In this document: positions 32,284 to 40,390 of the stretch, one piece after another | Numbering within the stretch: the stretch's first letter is position 1 | Layout of the letters: every line of letters starts with the position of its first letter | Origin: Bradyrhizobium sp. Ai1a-2 | GTDB lineage: Bacteria > Pseudomonadota > Alphaproteobacteria > Rhizobiales > Xanthobacteraceae | Length of the DNA: 47,401 nucleotides | Direction of reading: 5' to 3' | Assembly (NCBI RefSeq): GCF_000426245.1 | Contig: NZ_AUEZ01000065.1 | Span: 1-47,401, forward strand | Program-made: the position numbers and the translations under genes | The notes under the pieces: model-generated | What the model was told of the DNA's origin: nothing | What the model saw: the letters and a program-made list of their open reading frames with translations, nothing else | Databases searched by the model: none

Positions 32284-32766
32284 ATGCCCGGCCCTGTCCT
32301 ACCCCTGATCGAAGCTGTCGCGCACTGGCCCGAGCGCGGCGCGTTGATCGGGCTCGATCTCGGAACCAAGACCATCGGCGTTTCCGTCTCCGATCCCGAT
32401 CGACGGCTGGCGACCGGCGTCGAGACCATCCAGCGCAAGGCGTTCAAGGCCGACGCAGCGCGGTTGCTCGCGATCGCTGGCGAGCGCAACGTGGTCGGCT
32501 TCGTGCTTGGGCTTCCCATCAATATGGACGGCAGCGAGGGGCCGCGGGCGCAATCGACCCGCGCCTTTGCGCGCAACCTCTCAAACTTGACGACGCTGGC
32601 AATCGGGCTCTGGGATGAGCGCCTCTCGACATCGGCCGTCGAGCGCGAACTGATCGGCATGGACGTCAGCCGCGCCAAGCGTGCCGAGGTGATCGACGAA
32701 CACGCCGCGATCTTCATCCTGCAGGGCGCGCTGGATCGGCTGGCAAAATTGCGGGGCGAACGCTGA
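32284..32766 (+). CDS. ruvX: Holliday junction resolvase-like protein RuvX (YqgF)
   Basis: YqgF/RuvX proteins are RNase H-fold enzymes linked to pre-16S rRNA end processing and possibly to Holliday junctions. The 160-residue protein has GALIGLDLGTKTIGVSVSD with the first acidic residue, VVGFVLGLPINMDGSEGPRA, and the late LWDERLSTSAVE and IDEHAA motifs with further acidic residues. I use the ATG at 32284, because the upstream frame reads through the palindromic repeat. The stop is 3 nt from the AEC permease start. Confidence 0.95.
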   Translation: MPGPVLPLIEAVAHWPERGALIGLDLGTKTIGVSVSDPDRRLATGVETIQRKAFKADAARLLAIAGERNVVGFVLGLPINMDGSEGPRAQSTRAFARNLSNLTTLAIGLWDERLSTSAVERELIGMDVSRAKRAEVIDEHAAIFILQGALDRLAKLRGER

Positions 32767-32769
32767 AGC

Positions 32770-33693
32770 ATGGCCGTCGTCATCGCGGCGCTGTTGCCGA
32801 CATTCCTTTTGATCGTGCTCGGCTTCATCCTGAAGCGGACACTGCTCAAGCCTGAGATGCAATGGCTGGGCCTGGAACGGCTGACCTATTACGTGCTGTT
32901 TCCGGTGCTCTTGATCCAGACGCTGGTGAAGGCCGATCTGACGAAGGTGCCGATCGGCGGCGTCGGCGGCGCGCTGTTCCTCTCGGCGCTGGCGATGTCG
33001 CTCCTGTGCCTCGCGCTGCGACCGTTGCTCGCGCGCAGCGGCGTCGACGGTCCCGCCTTCACCTCGGTGTTCCAGGGCGCCACCCGCTGGCAGACCTATG
33101 TCGCGCTCGCGGTGTCGGGCAGCCTCTACGGCGATGTCGGGCTGGCGCTCGCTTCCGTGGCGATGGTCGCGATCATCCCGCTGGTCAATGTGTTCAGCGT
33201 CTCCGTGCTCGCGCACTACGCCGCGCCGCAAAAGCAATCGGCGGGCACCATCGTCATGACGGTGGTGAAAAACCCGCTGATCTGGGCCTGCCTCGTCGGG
33301 CTCGTCTTGAACGTGACCCACTTCCCGCTGCCCAAGCTCTGGCATGACGTCGCCGATGCGCTCGGCCGCTCCTCGCTCGCGATCGGCCTGCTCGTCACCG
33401 GCGCCGGCCTGCACCTCGAAGGCATGTTGCGTCCGAGTCTTGCCGCCAGCGTCACGGTGTTCCTGAAGCTGATCGCCATGCCGGTACTCGGCGTGGCGCT
33501 TGGATTCGCGTTCGGCCTTTCCGGCCCGAGCCTTGTGATCGTCGCCGTGGGCTCGGCGGTACCCACTTCCTCCTCGGCCTATGTGCTCGCCCGCCAGATG
33601 GGCGGCGACGCACCGCTGCTCGCCCAGATCATCACGCTTCAGACGATACTGGCGGCGATCACGATGCCAATTGTGATTTCGCTCATCGCGTAG
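32770..33693 (+). CDS. AEC-family permease
   Basis: The auxin efflux carrier family comprises 10-helix transporters; bacterial members move malate, malonate or related acids, but the substrate here cannot be told. The 307-residue protein has about ten hydrophobic segments, beginning LLPTFLLIVLGFILKR, with family-typical AVGSAVPTSSSAYVLARQMG near residue 260. It begins 3 nt after the ruvX stop, so the two are probably co-transcribed. Confidence 0.88.
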   Translation: MAVVIAALLPTFLLIVLGFILKRTLLKPEMQWLGLERLTYYVLFPVLLIQTLVKADLTKVPIGGVGGALFLSALAMSLLCLALRPLLARSGVDGPAFTSVFQGATRWQTYVALAVSGSLYGDVGLALASVAMVAIIPLVNVFSVSVLAHYAAPQKQSAGTIVMTVVKNPLIWACLVGLVLNVTHFPLPKLWHDVADALGRSSLAIGLLVTGAGLHLEGMLRPSLAASVTVFLKLIAMPVLGVALGFAFGLSGPSLVIVAVGSAVPTSSSAYVLARQMGGDAPLLAQIITLQTILAAITMPIVISLIA

Positions 33694-33700
33694 CACACCC

Positions 33701-33780
33701 CCGTCATTGCGAGCGAAGCGAAGCAATCCATAGTGCCACTCGCGTAGGCATGGATTGCTTCGCTCCGCTCGCAATGACGG
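33701..33780. repeat. dispersed palindrome with 31-nt arms
   Basis: The arms 33701-33731 (CCGTCATTGCGAGCGAAGCG...) and 33750-33780 (...CGCTCGCAATGACGG) are complementary with one mismatch around an 18-nt loop. It separates the convergent permease and CPBP protease genes and could terminate either transcript. Confidence 0.85.
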
Positions 33781-33792
33781 CTGAGCAAGCGG

Positions 33793-34560
33793 CTACGACT
33801 GCCCCGCCAGCCACAACGTCTGCAGCGTCGCCGCCAGATTGTTCAGCCCATGCAGCACGATCGTGAGCCAGGTCGAGTTAGATCGGTAGCGGAGATACCC
33901 GAACAGGAGTCCGATCGAAAAAACCTCGCTCAGGAAGAACCAGTCGTATTGCAGATGCAGCACGGTCCAGACGAGCGACGACAGCAGGATCGCGCCTCCG
34001 GGCCGCAGGGCCGTTTCCGACCAGCCGCGATAGAGGAAGCCGCGGGCGAAAAGCTCTTCTGATATCGGCGCGGCAATGCAGAATGCGACGACGAGCAGCC
34101 AAAGCGCGCCTTCGGCCTGCGCCGCCTTCAACACCTCGCCCATGAAGCCCGGCGAGGCTTCGCGGCCGAGCGCGCGCGAGACCAACTCCCACACGCCAGC
34201 CAATAACGCCAGCGCGGCCACGCCGATGGCGAAGTTCTTCCAGGAGGTCCAGCGCAGCGCGAGGTAATCGGCAAAGGAAATCCGGGTCGGACGGATCGCG
34301 ATCCAGAGCGCCAGCAGCACCCCTGGCAGTCCCGTGGTGACCGAGAGCGCAATGGTCCATCCACCGCCCAGAACGTGGACGGCGGTCGCGATATCGGGCG
34401 CGCCCTGCTTCAACATGAAATAGATGACGACGGCGAGCTGCCCGAGGAACAAGCCGCCGAACACGAACAATCCCCAGAGCGTCGTACCCCAGAATTTCCA
34501 CACCCGCGGCGGCGATGGAGCGATGGTCAGCGGCGGATTTTCGGGACTAAGGCTATCCAC
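33793..34560 (-). CDS. CPBP-family intramembrane glutamic protease
   Basis: CPBP proteins (CAAX prenyl protease type) are membrane-embedded proteases. The 255-residue protein has about seven hydrophobic segments and the three active-site motifs: EELFARGFLYRG (EE..R), SLVWTVLHLQYDW (with His) and VLHGLNNLAA. I use the GTG at 34560, because the open frame upstream reads through the palindromic element near 34590-34612 and gives a repeat-encoded peptide. Its substrate is unknown. Confidence 0.88.
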   Translation of the reverse strand: MDSLSPENPPLTIAPSPPRVWKFWGTTLWGLFVFGGLFLGQLAVVIYFMLKQGAPDIATAVHVLGGGWTIALSVTTGLPGVLLALWIAIRPTRISFADYLALRWTSWKNFAIGVAALALLAGVWELVSRALGREASPGFMGEVLKAAQAEGALWLLVVAFCIAAPISEELFARGFLYRGWSETALRPGGAILLSSLVWTVLHLQYDWFFLSEVFSIGLLFGYLRYRSNSTWLTIVLHGLNNLAATLQTLWLAGQS

Positions 34561-34589
34561 TTCTTCTCTGCGTGGCACGAGAGGGGTAG

Positions 34590-34612
34590 ATGCCCGGGTC
34601 GAGCCCGGGCAT
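34590..34612. repeat. short GCCCGGG palindrome
   Basis: ATGCCCGGG (34590-34598) and CCCGGGCAT (34604-34612) form a perfect 9-bp stem. It lies between the CPBP and acyl-CoA dehydrogenase genes and resembles part of the 4447 element. Confidence 0.6.
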
Positions 34613-34629
34613 GATGGGATGTGCGGCAT

Positions 34630-36276
34630 TCAATGTGGCAACGCCCGCTCCAGCAGCGCGCGGATGTCGCTCTCGGCAAGCTCCACCGCGCCGTACATGC
34701 CGGCATGCGTGGTGGCGAGCCGCGTCGCTGCGAACAGTTCGGCGTGACGCGGCATCACGCCATTGAGCGCGGCGCTCGCGGCCAGCAGCGCCAGCTTTTC
34801 GACCGCAAGCCGCGCGACGCGCTCGCTGTCGGACCTGCGGAACGCCTTGCCGATGAAGGCCACCGCCTCGCTTGCGCCTGATAGCCCTTGTGTCTCCGCG
34901 GCCAACTCCTGCAGGATCGCCGCTGCGGCGTCGGCCTCACGTGACAGCGCACGCAGCACGTCGAGGCACATCACATTGCCCGAGCCTTCCCAGATCGCAT
35001 TGACCGGCGACTCCCGGTAATGCCGCGCCAGAATACCCTCCTCGACATAGCCGTTGCCGCCAAGGCACTCCATCGCCTCGTAGAGGAAGCCGGGCGCGCT
35101 CTTGCAGGTCCAGTATTTGATCGCTGGCGTGAGCAGCCTCATATAGGCGGCTTCCTTGGCATCATCGGGCGTCCGGTCGAACGCACGGCACAGCCGCATC
35201 ACCAGTGCAATCGTTGCCTCGACATGCAGCGCCATGTCCGACAGCACCGCCTGCATCAGCGGCTGATCGGCAAGATGCTTCTGGAACACGCTGCGATGGC
35301 GCGCGTGATGCAGCGCATGCGCGAGCCCCGAGCGCATCAGGCCGGCGGAGGCGATCGCGCAATCCTGCCGCGTCAGTTGCACCATCTGGATGATGGTGCG
35401 GATGCCCTTGCCCTCCTCGCCGATCCGCTCCGCATAGGCGCCGTGGAATTCCACCTCCGACGATGCATTGGAGCGGTTGCCGAGCTTGTCCTTCAGGCGC
35501 TGGAAGTGGATGGCATTGACCGATCCATCCGGCGCAAAGCGCGGCATGAAGAAGCAGCTCAGGCCCTCCTCGGCCTGCGCCAGCACCAGGAATGCGTCGC
35601 ACATCGGCGCCGACATGAACCATTTGTGCCCGGTGATGCGATACGCATCGCCGTCGCGCGCCGCGCGCGTCATGTTGGCGCGCACGTCGGTGCCGCCCTG
35701 CTTCTCGGTCATGCCCATGCCGAGCGTCATGCCGCGCTTCTCCCACCATGGCATGAAGCTCGGATCGTAGGAGCGTGTGGCAATCACCGGCATCGTCCGC
35801 GCCAGGAGATCCGGCTGCGAGGCCAGCGCGGCGACGGCGGCGCGGGTCATGGTGATCGGGCAGAGATGCCCGGTCTCGACCTGCGCGGCGATATAGAATT
35901 TTGCTGCGCGCACCACTTCCGCCGCGCCGCCCGCGGGCTTGCCGCTGGTGGTCCAGGTCGAGTTGTGCACGCCGGCATGCGCGCTGTGCGCCATCAATTC
36001 GTGATAGGCCGGATGAAACTCGACCACATCGCGCCGGTTGCCGCGGGCATCGAAGGCGCGCAGTTTCGGCGTGTTCTCATTGGCGATGCGGCCGCGCTCC
36101 GCCATGACCGACGAGCCCCAATGCTTGCCGAATTGCGCGAGCTCGCCTTTCGCCGAGCCGCCGCCATTGGCGACCACCGCCTCCAGCAGTGGCGTGTCGA
36201 GCGTGAACAGATCGACGTCCTCGAACGGCGGCGACTGGTTGAAGACCTCGTGGGTCGAGAAGCTCGATTGGGTCAT
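34630..36276 (-). CDS. AidB-like acyl-CoA dehydrogenase
   Basis: The 548-residue flavoprotein matches the size and plan of AidB, an acyl-CoA-dehydrogenase-fold protein induced with the alkylation response in E. coli that binds DNA. It has GHLCPITMTRAAVAAL, the FAD-binding segment MGMTEKQGGTDVRANMT, YRITGHKWFMSAPMCDAF, and CLGGNGYVEEGILARHYRE near the C-terminus. AGGAAG precedes the ATG. No ada or alkyltransferase gene is near, so a link to alkylation repair is not supported by context. A catabolic isovaleryl-type role remains possible. Confidence 0.85.
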   Translation of the reverse strand: MTQSSFSTHEVFNQSPPFEDVDLFTLDTPLLEAVVANGGGSAKGELAQFGKHWGSSVMAERGRIANENTPKLRAFDARGNRRDVVEFHPAYHELMAHSAHAGVHNSTWTTSGKPAGGAAEVVRAAKFYIAAQVETGHLCPITMTRAAVAALASQPDLLARTMPVIATRSYDPSFMPWWEKRGMTLGMGMTEKQGGTDVRANMTRAARDGDAYRITGHKWFMSAPMCDAFLVLAQAEEGLSCFFMPRFAPDGSVNAIHFQRLKDKLGNRSNASSEVEFHGAYAERIGEEGKGIRTIIQMVQLTRQDCAIASAGLMRSGLAHALHHARHRSVFQKHLADQPLMQAVLSDMALHVEATIALVMRLCRAFDRTPDDAKEAAYMRLLTPAIKYWTCKSAPGFLYEAMECLGGNGYVEEGILARHYRESPVNAIWEGSGNVMCLDVLRALSREADAAAAILQELAAETQGLSGASEAVAFIGKAFRRSDSERVARLAVEKLALLAASAALNGVMPRHAELFAATRLATTHAGMYGAVELAESDIRALLERALPH

Positions 36277-36298
36277 GACGCTTCCTGAAAGCCGGAAC

Positions 36299-36422
36299 TA
36301 AAGCATGATCCGGAAAAGTGCACACCGGTTTTCCCTCGCGACAAACGCGAAGCGTTTGCGCGGAGATCATGCTCAAACAAGGAGCTAAAGCGGGATGACG
36401 ATTCGAAGAAAGTCATCACGCT
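36299..36422. repeat. dispersed element of the GCATGATC family
   Basis: The stretch contains GCATGATCCGGAAAAG (36303 onward) and GATCATGCTC (from 36366), words shared with 23721-23743, plus an internal hairpin CGCAAACGCTT/AAGCGTTTGCG-like near 36345-36360. It fills the gap between the acyl-CoA dehydrogenase and dipeptidase genes. Confidence 0.6.
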
Positions 36423-37169
36423 TTAGCGCCGCGGCGGAATCGCGAAATCATAGGCCTGACCGCCCGTGCCGGGCAGCGAAAAATGCCACCACTCCTTGGA
36501 ATAGTTGACAAAGCCCTGTCGCGCCATTGCGGCGACGAGCACCCTCCGCCACCGCCGCTGCTCTGGATTGATCGAGCGTGCGGCAGTATGCGCCTTGACG
36601 TCGGAGCAATCATAGCCCGTACCCATATCGACGCTGCCTTCCGGCGCCCGCTTTTCCACTGACGCCGTGCAGTCGGCATAGTCTCGTGCGGGATCGAACT
36701 TGCCGGAATTGTCAGCGGCAAGATCGACCAGCGTCAAATCGAGCGCGGCCCCGCTCGAATGGCCGGATCGTGCAGCGATATAGCCGAGGCGGAACAGATC
36801 GACCTTCCTGAACGCCGGATTGTAGCGCTTGCCGGCCGCCGTCTCCTTGCCATCTCGCGACCATGCGACCATGTCGGCGACCGCCCGCGCCGGCCGGTAG
36901 CAGTCGAACATCTTCAGCGAGAGCTTTTGCGCCGCAAGTTCCTGCTGCACGGCCTTCAGCCTGAGCCCGACCTGGCGCTTCACCACGCATTCGGCCGCGC
37001 CGTAGCCCCTTAGCGGCCGGCCGACGAAATTGTTCGGGCCGGCATAACGGATGTCCTGGATGATCGTGGGATCGATGTCGCGCAGGAACACGAAACCACC
37101 CGGCAACTGCTGTGCGCGGGCCGGCACGACCAAGGTGACGGCGATCAGCGCGATCACGACAATTTTCAC
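36423..37169 (-). CDS. periplasmic D-Ala-D-Ala dipeptidase, VanX/DdpX family
   Basis: These zinc enzymes split D-alanyl-D-alanine. The 248-residue protein has a signal peptide (about 1-20, ending ARAQQ) and the family motifs: FDCYRPARAV with the conserved Arg, the zinc ligands in SGHSSGAALDLTL (His, Asp) and KEWWHFSL (Glu, His), plus VDMGTGYD. The start is GTG at 37169 after GGGGGAG. In Gram-negatives such enzymes recycle D-Ala from wall turnover; no vancomycin-resistance genes are nearby, so resistance is not implied. Divergent from pyrB. Confidence 0.88.
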   Translation of the reverse strand: MKIVVIALIAVTLVVPARAQQLPGGFVFLRDIDPTIIQDIRYAGPNNFVGRPLRGYGAAECVVKRQVGLRLKAVQQELAAQKLSLKMFDCYRPARAVADMVAWSRDGKETAAGKRYNPAFRKVDLFRLGYIAARSGHSSGAALDLTLVDLAADNSGKFDPARDYADCTASVEKRAPEGSVDMGTGYDCSDVKAHTAARSINPEQRRWRRVLVAAMARQGFVNYSKEWWHFSLPGTGGQAYDFAIPPRR

Positions 37170-37284
37170 GAAACTCCCCCATCACGGCCTGGCACGGCAA
37201 GACTACGACAGACCCGGGGATAACTCATCCGTCCCCTATTCCCGCTTGCCCCGCCGACCATCCCCGCCTATAGCTCTCGCTTTA

Positions 37285-38238
37285 ATGACCCCATCATTGA
37301 AATCGACCTTTGTCCTCGGCCACCGGCATTTGCTGGGCATCGAGGGGCTTTCCGCTGCCGACATCACCGGGCTGCTCGACCTGTCCGAGGAATATGTCGA
37401 GCTCAACCGCCAGGTGGACAAGAAACGCGCATCCCTGCGCGGTCGCACCCAGGTCAACCTGTTTTTCGAGGCCTCGACCCGCACGCAATCCTCCTTCGAG
37501 ATCGCGGGAAAAAGGCTGGGCGCCGACGTCATGAACATGTCGGTGTCCTCGTCCTCGATGCGCAAGGGCGAGACCTTGATGGATACCGCCGTGACGCTGA
37601 ACGCGATGCACCCGGACATCCTGGTGGTGCGCCACTACGCCTCCGGCGCCGTGGAACTCCTGGCGCGGAAGGTTGACGGTTCCGTGATCAATGCCGGCGA
37701 CGGCGCGCATGAGCATCCGACCCAGGCGCTGCTCGATGCGCTGACGATCCGCCGCAACAAGGGCAGGATCGAGGGGCTTGTGGTCGCGATTTGCGGCGAC
37801 GTCATGCATTCCCGCGTCGCGCGCTCCAACATTCTCCTGCTCAACACCATGGGCGCCCGCGTCCGCGTGGTCGCGCCGTCGACGCTTCTGCCGCGCGGCA
37901 TCGAGCGGATGGGGGTCGAAGTCGCCCGCGACATGCGCGAGGGGCTTGACGGTGCCGACATCGTGATGATGCTGCGCCTGCAGCGCGAGCGCATGAACGG
38001 CTCCTTCGTGCCGTCGTCGGGCGAATACTTCCAGTATTTCGGCCTCGACCAGAAGAAGCTGTCCTACGCCAAACCAGACGCGTTGGTGATGCATCCGGGG
38101 CCGATGAACCGCGGCGTCGAGATCGACTCGGCTGTCGCCGACGGCGCACAGTCGGTGATCCGCGAACAGGTCGAAATGGGGGTGGCAGTGCGGATGGCGG
38201 TGCTCGAAGCGCTCGCCCGCAACCTGCCGAACGCGTGA
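37285..38238 (+). CDS. pyrB: aspartate carbamoyltransferase, catalytic subunit
   Basis: PyrB joins carbamoyl phosphate and aspartate in pyrimidine synthesis. The 317-residue protein has the carbamoyl-phosphate motif FEASTRTQSSFE, HPTQALLDALT, the aspartate-site loop and a C-terminal VMHPGPMNRGVEI. I start at the ATG at 37285, which directly follows the divergent-promoter gap; the longer frame reads through the dipeptidase region. There is no pyrI gene. It is followed with a 4-nt GTGA junction by a pyrC-like gene, the arrangement of ATCase complexes built with a dihydroorotase-like partner. Confidence 0.97.
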   Translation: MTPSLKSTFVLGHRHLLGIEGLSAADITGLLDLSEEYVELNRQVDKKRASLRGRTQVNLFFEASTRTQSSFEIAGKRLGADVMNMSVSSSSMRKGETLMDTAVTLNAMHPDILVVRHYASGAVELLARKVDGSVINAGDGAHEHPTQALLDALTIRRNKGRIEGLVVAICGDVMHSRVARSNILLLNTMGARVRVVAPSTLLPRGIERMGVEVARDMREGLDGADIVMMLRLQRERMNGSFVPSSGEYFQYFGLDQKKLSYAKPDALVMHPGPMNRGVEIDSAVADGAQSVIREQVEMGVAVRMAVLEALARNLPNA

Positions 38239-38243
38239 GATCA

Positions 38244-39545
38244 ATGCTGACCGATCGTCGTCCAATCCTGCTTGCCAATGCCCGCGTCGTCGATCCCTCC
38301 CGCGATCTCGACGGGCCCGCCGACGTTTTGATCGCCGACGGCATGATCCGCGACTCCAAGCGCGGCATCGGCGCTGCCGGCGTCCCTGAAGGCACCGACA
38401 TCGTCAATTGCGCCGGCAAGATCGTGGCTCCCGGCCTGATCGATATGCGCGCCTTTGTCGGCGAGCCTGGTGCAATCCATCGCGAAACCTTTGCGTCGGC
38501 AAGCCTCGCCGCAGCCGCCGGCGGCATCACCACCATCATCTGCCAGCCGAACACCTCGCCCGTGATCGACAATTCGGCGACCGTCGATTTCGTGATGCGC
38601 CGCGCGCGCGACACCGCGATCGTCAACATCCATCCGATGGCGGCGCTGACCAAGGGCCTGGGCGGCGAGGAGATGACCGAGATCGGCCTCTTGAAGGCCG
38701 CCGGCGCGGTCGCCTTCACCGACGGCGACAAGAGCGTCACCAACGCGCAGGTGATGCGCCGCGCGCTCACTTACGCCCGCGACTTCGACGCGCTGATCGT
38801 GCATCAGACCGAGGATCCCGACCTCGTCGGCGAAGGCGTGATGAACGAGGGCGAGTTTGCGACGAGGCTGGGGCTTGCCGGCATCCCGAACGCCGCCGAG
38901 TCGATCATGCTCGAGCGCGACGTGCGGCTCGCGGCGCTGACCGGCGGGCGCTATCACGCCGCCTCCCTCACCACGGCGGAGTCGCTTGAGATCCTCAAAC
39001 GCGCCCGCGATGCCGGCGCCGACGTCTCGGCCTCGGTCTCGATCAACCACGTCACGCTGAACGAGAACGATATCGGGCCCTACCGGACGTTCCTGAAACT
39101 ATCGCCGCCACTGCGCACCGAGGACGATCGCCAGGCATTGGTCGCGGCGCTGGCCTCCGGTCTCATCGACGTCATCATGTCCGACCACAATCCGCAGGAC
39201 GTCGAGGTCAAGCGCCTGCCGTTCGCAGAGGCCGCTTTCGGCGCGGTCGGGCTGCAGACCATGCTGCCGGCGGCCCTGCGTTTGATCCATAATGGCGAGA
39301 TGGACTTCAAGACCTTGATCCGCGCGATGTCGACCCGACCCGCCGAATTGCTGGGCCTGCCCGGCGGCTCGCTGCGTGCCGGCTCGCCGGCCGACGTGAT
39401 CGTGATCGATCCGGATACGCCCTGGGTGCTCGATCCGGCCGACCTCAAATCGCTGTGCAAGAACACGCCGTTCGACGAGGCCCGCTTCTCCGGCCGCGTC
39501 GTGCGCACCATTGTCGGCGGGCGGACGGTGTATGAACATGTCTAA
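38244..39545 (+). CDS. dihydroorotase-like protein, probably non-catalytic (PyrC'/PyrX type)
   Basis: The 433-residue amidohydrolase-fold protein sits directly after pyrB. Catalytic type I dihydroorotases have DxHxH with metal-binding histidines; here the segment reads GLIDMRAFVGEPG, so both are replaced (by Arg69 and Phe71). In the YHAASLTT segment a second expected His is Ser, whereas SDHNPQD keeps the late Asp. This matches the inactive PyrC' subunits that hold PyrB in a complex in Pseudomonas. I take the ATG at 38244; a GTG at 38235 overlapping the pyrB stop is possible. Confidence 0.88.
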   Translation: MLTDRRPILLANARVVDPSRDLDGPADVLIADGMIRDSKRGIGAAGVPEGTDIVNCAGKIVAPGLIDMRAFVGEPGAIHRETFASASLAAAAGGITTIICQPNTSPVIDNSATVDFVMRRARDTAIVNIHPMAALTKGLGGEEMTEIGLLKAAGAVAFTDGDKSVTNAQVMRRALTYARDFDALIVHQTEDPDLVGEGVMNEGEFATRLGLAGIPNAAESIMLERDVRLAALTGGRYHAASLTTAESLEILKRARDAGADVSASVSINHVTLNENDIGPYRTFLKLSPPLRTEDDRQALVAALASGLIDVIMSDHNPQDVEVKRLPFAEAAFGAVGLQTMLPAALRLIHNGEMDFKTLIRAMSTRPAELLGLPGGSLRAGSPADVIVIDPDTPWVLDPADLKSLCKNTPFDEARFSGRVVRTIVGGRTVYEHV

Positions 39546-39600
39546 AGCGTTTTCAAGCGAAGTGGGTACCGGTTCGCGTCAAGAAAACGCGTCAAAGAAA
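39543..39600. repeat. dispersed element (AAGCGTTTTCAAGC type)
   Basis: The gap between the pyrC-like gene and plsY contains AAGCGTTTTCAAGC and AAGAAAACGCGTCAAA. Both words recur, rearranged, at 25285-25375. The internal ACGCG and CGCGT segments could pair. Confidence 0.5.
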
Positions 39601-39640
39601 AGAGATACCCGCGAAACAGATCGCGGCGGGAGCGCCGGCC

Positions 39641-40237
39641 ATGCCCTCTGACGCCTTCCTGATCGTCGCATTCCTGATCGGCTATCTCTTCGGCTCGGTC
39701 CCGTTCGGCCTGGTGCTGACAAAGATCGCCGGCACGCAGGATCTGCGCTCGATCGGGTCCGGCAATATCGGCGCCACCAATGTGCTGCGCACCGGGCGCA
39801 AGGGGCTCGCCGCCGCGACGCTGATCTTCGACATGCTGAAGGGCACGGCTGCGGTGGTGCTGGCGGGCTATCTCGATGGCCCGAATGCGGCGATGGTGGC
39901 CGGGCTCGGCGCCTTCCTCGGCCATCTCTATCCGGTCTGGCTCAAATTCAAGGGCGGCAAGGGCGTCGCCACCTATATCGGCGTGCTGATCGGCCTGTTC
40001 TGGCCGGCTGCCGCGGTTTTTGGCGCAGTCTGGCTCGCTACCGCCTTCACGACGCGCTACTCGTCGCTCTCGGCGCTGGTGGCCGCCTTCGTCACTCCGA
40101 TCTTCCTGTGGTGGTTCGGCCACGCTGCACTCGCCGCGCTCGCCGCGGTGCTGACGCTCTTGATGTTCTACACCCACCGCGAGAACATCAAGCGGCTGCA
40201 GGCGGGAACCGAGGGGCGCATCGGCCAAAAGGCCTAG
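39641..40237 (+). CDS. plsY: acyl-phosphate:glycerol-3-phosphate acyltransferase
   Basis: PlsY transfers an acyl group from acyl-phosphate to glycerol 3-phosphate, the first step of phospholipid synthesis. The 198-residue inner-membrane protein has about five helices and the three conserved loops: GSVPFGLVLTK followed by SIGSGNIGATNVLRTGRKG, GHLYPVWLKFKGGKGVAT, and THRENIKRLQAGTE at the C-terminal side. GGGAG precedes the ATG. It follows the pyrBC-like pair and precedes an inserted patatin gene. Confidence 0.97.
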   Translation: MPSDAFLIVAFLIGYLFGSVPFGLVLTKIAGTQDLRSIGSGNIGATNVLRTGRKGLAAATLIFDMLKGTAAVVLAGYLDGPNAAMVAGLGAFLGHLYPVWLKFKGGKGVATYIGVLIGLFWPAAAVFGAVWLATAFTTRYSSLSALVAAFVTPIFLWWFGHAALAALAAVLTLLMFYTHRENIKRLQAGTEGRIGQKA

Positions 40238-40390
40238 AATTCGCCATCAACCTGTTGAGGACCGGTCACATCCGTTCGAAATTCTCTGGCGGTACTTGGC
40301 AAATGGCGACGTTGACTGTCATCCTGCGAGTCAAACGGCGTCATACGGTTGCGTCAGATGGACGAAATCGAACAGGATAGGATTAGCGGA

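Noticed and set aside
32581..33774. 397-codon minus-strand open frame
   Set aside because: Antisense to ruvX and the permease; the Arg/Asp/Gln/His-rich product is a mirror artefact.
35020..36288. 422-codon plus-strand open frame
   Set aside because: Antisense to the AidB-like gene; no motif or ribosome site.
36423..37169. Vancomycin-resistance dipeptidase
   Set aside because: The enzyme family includes VanX, but no vanH, vanA or two-component genes are present, and a cell-wall recycling role is more likely.
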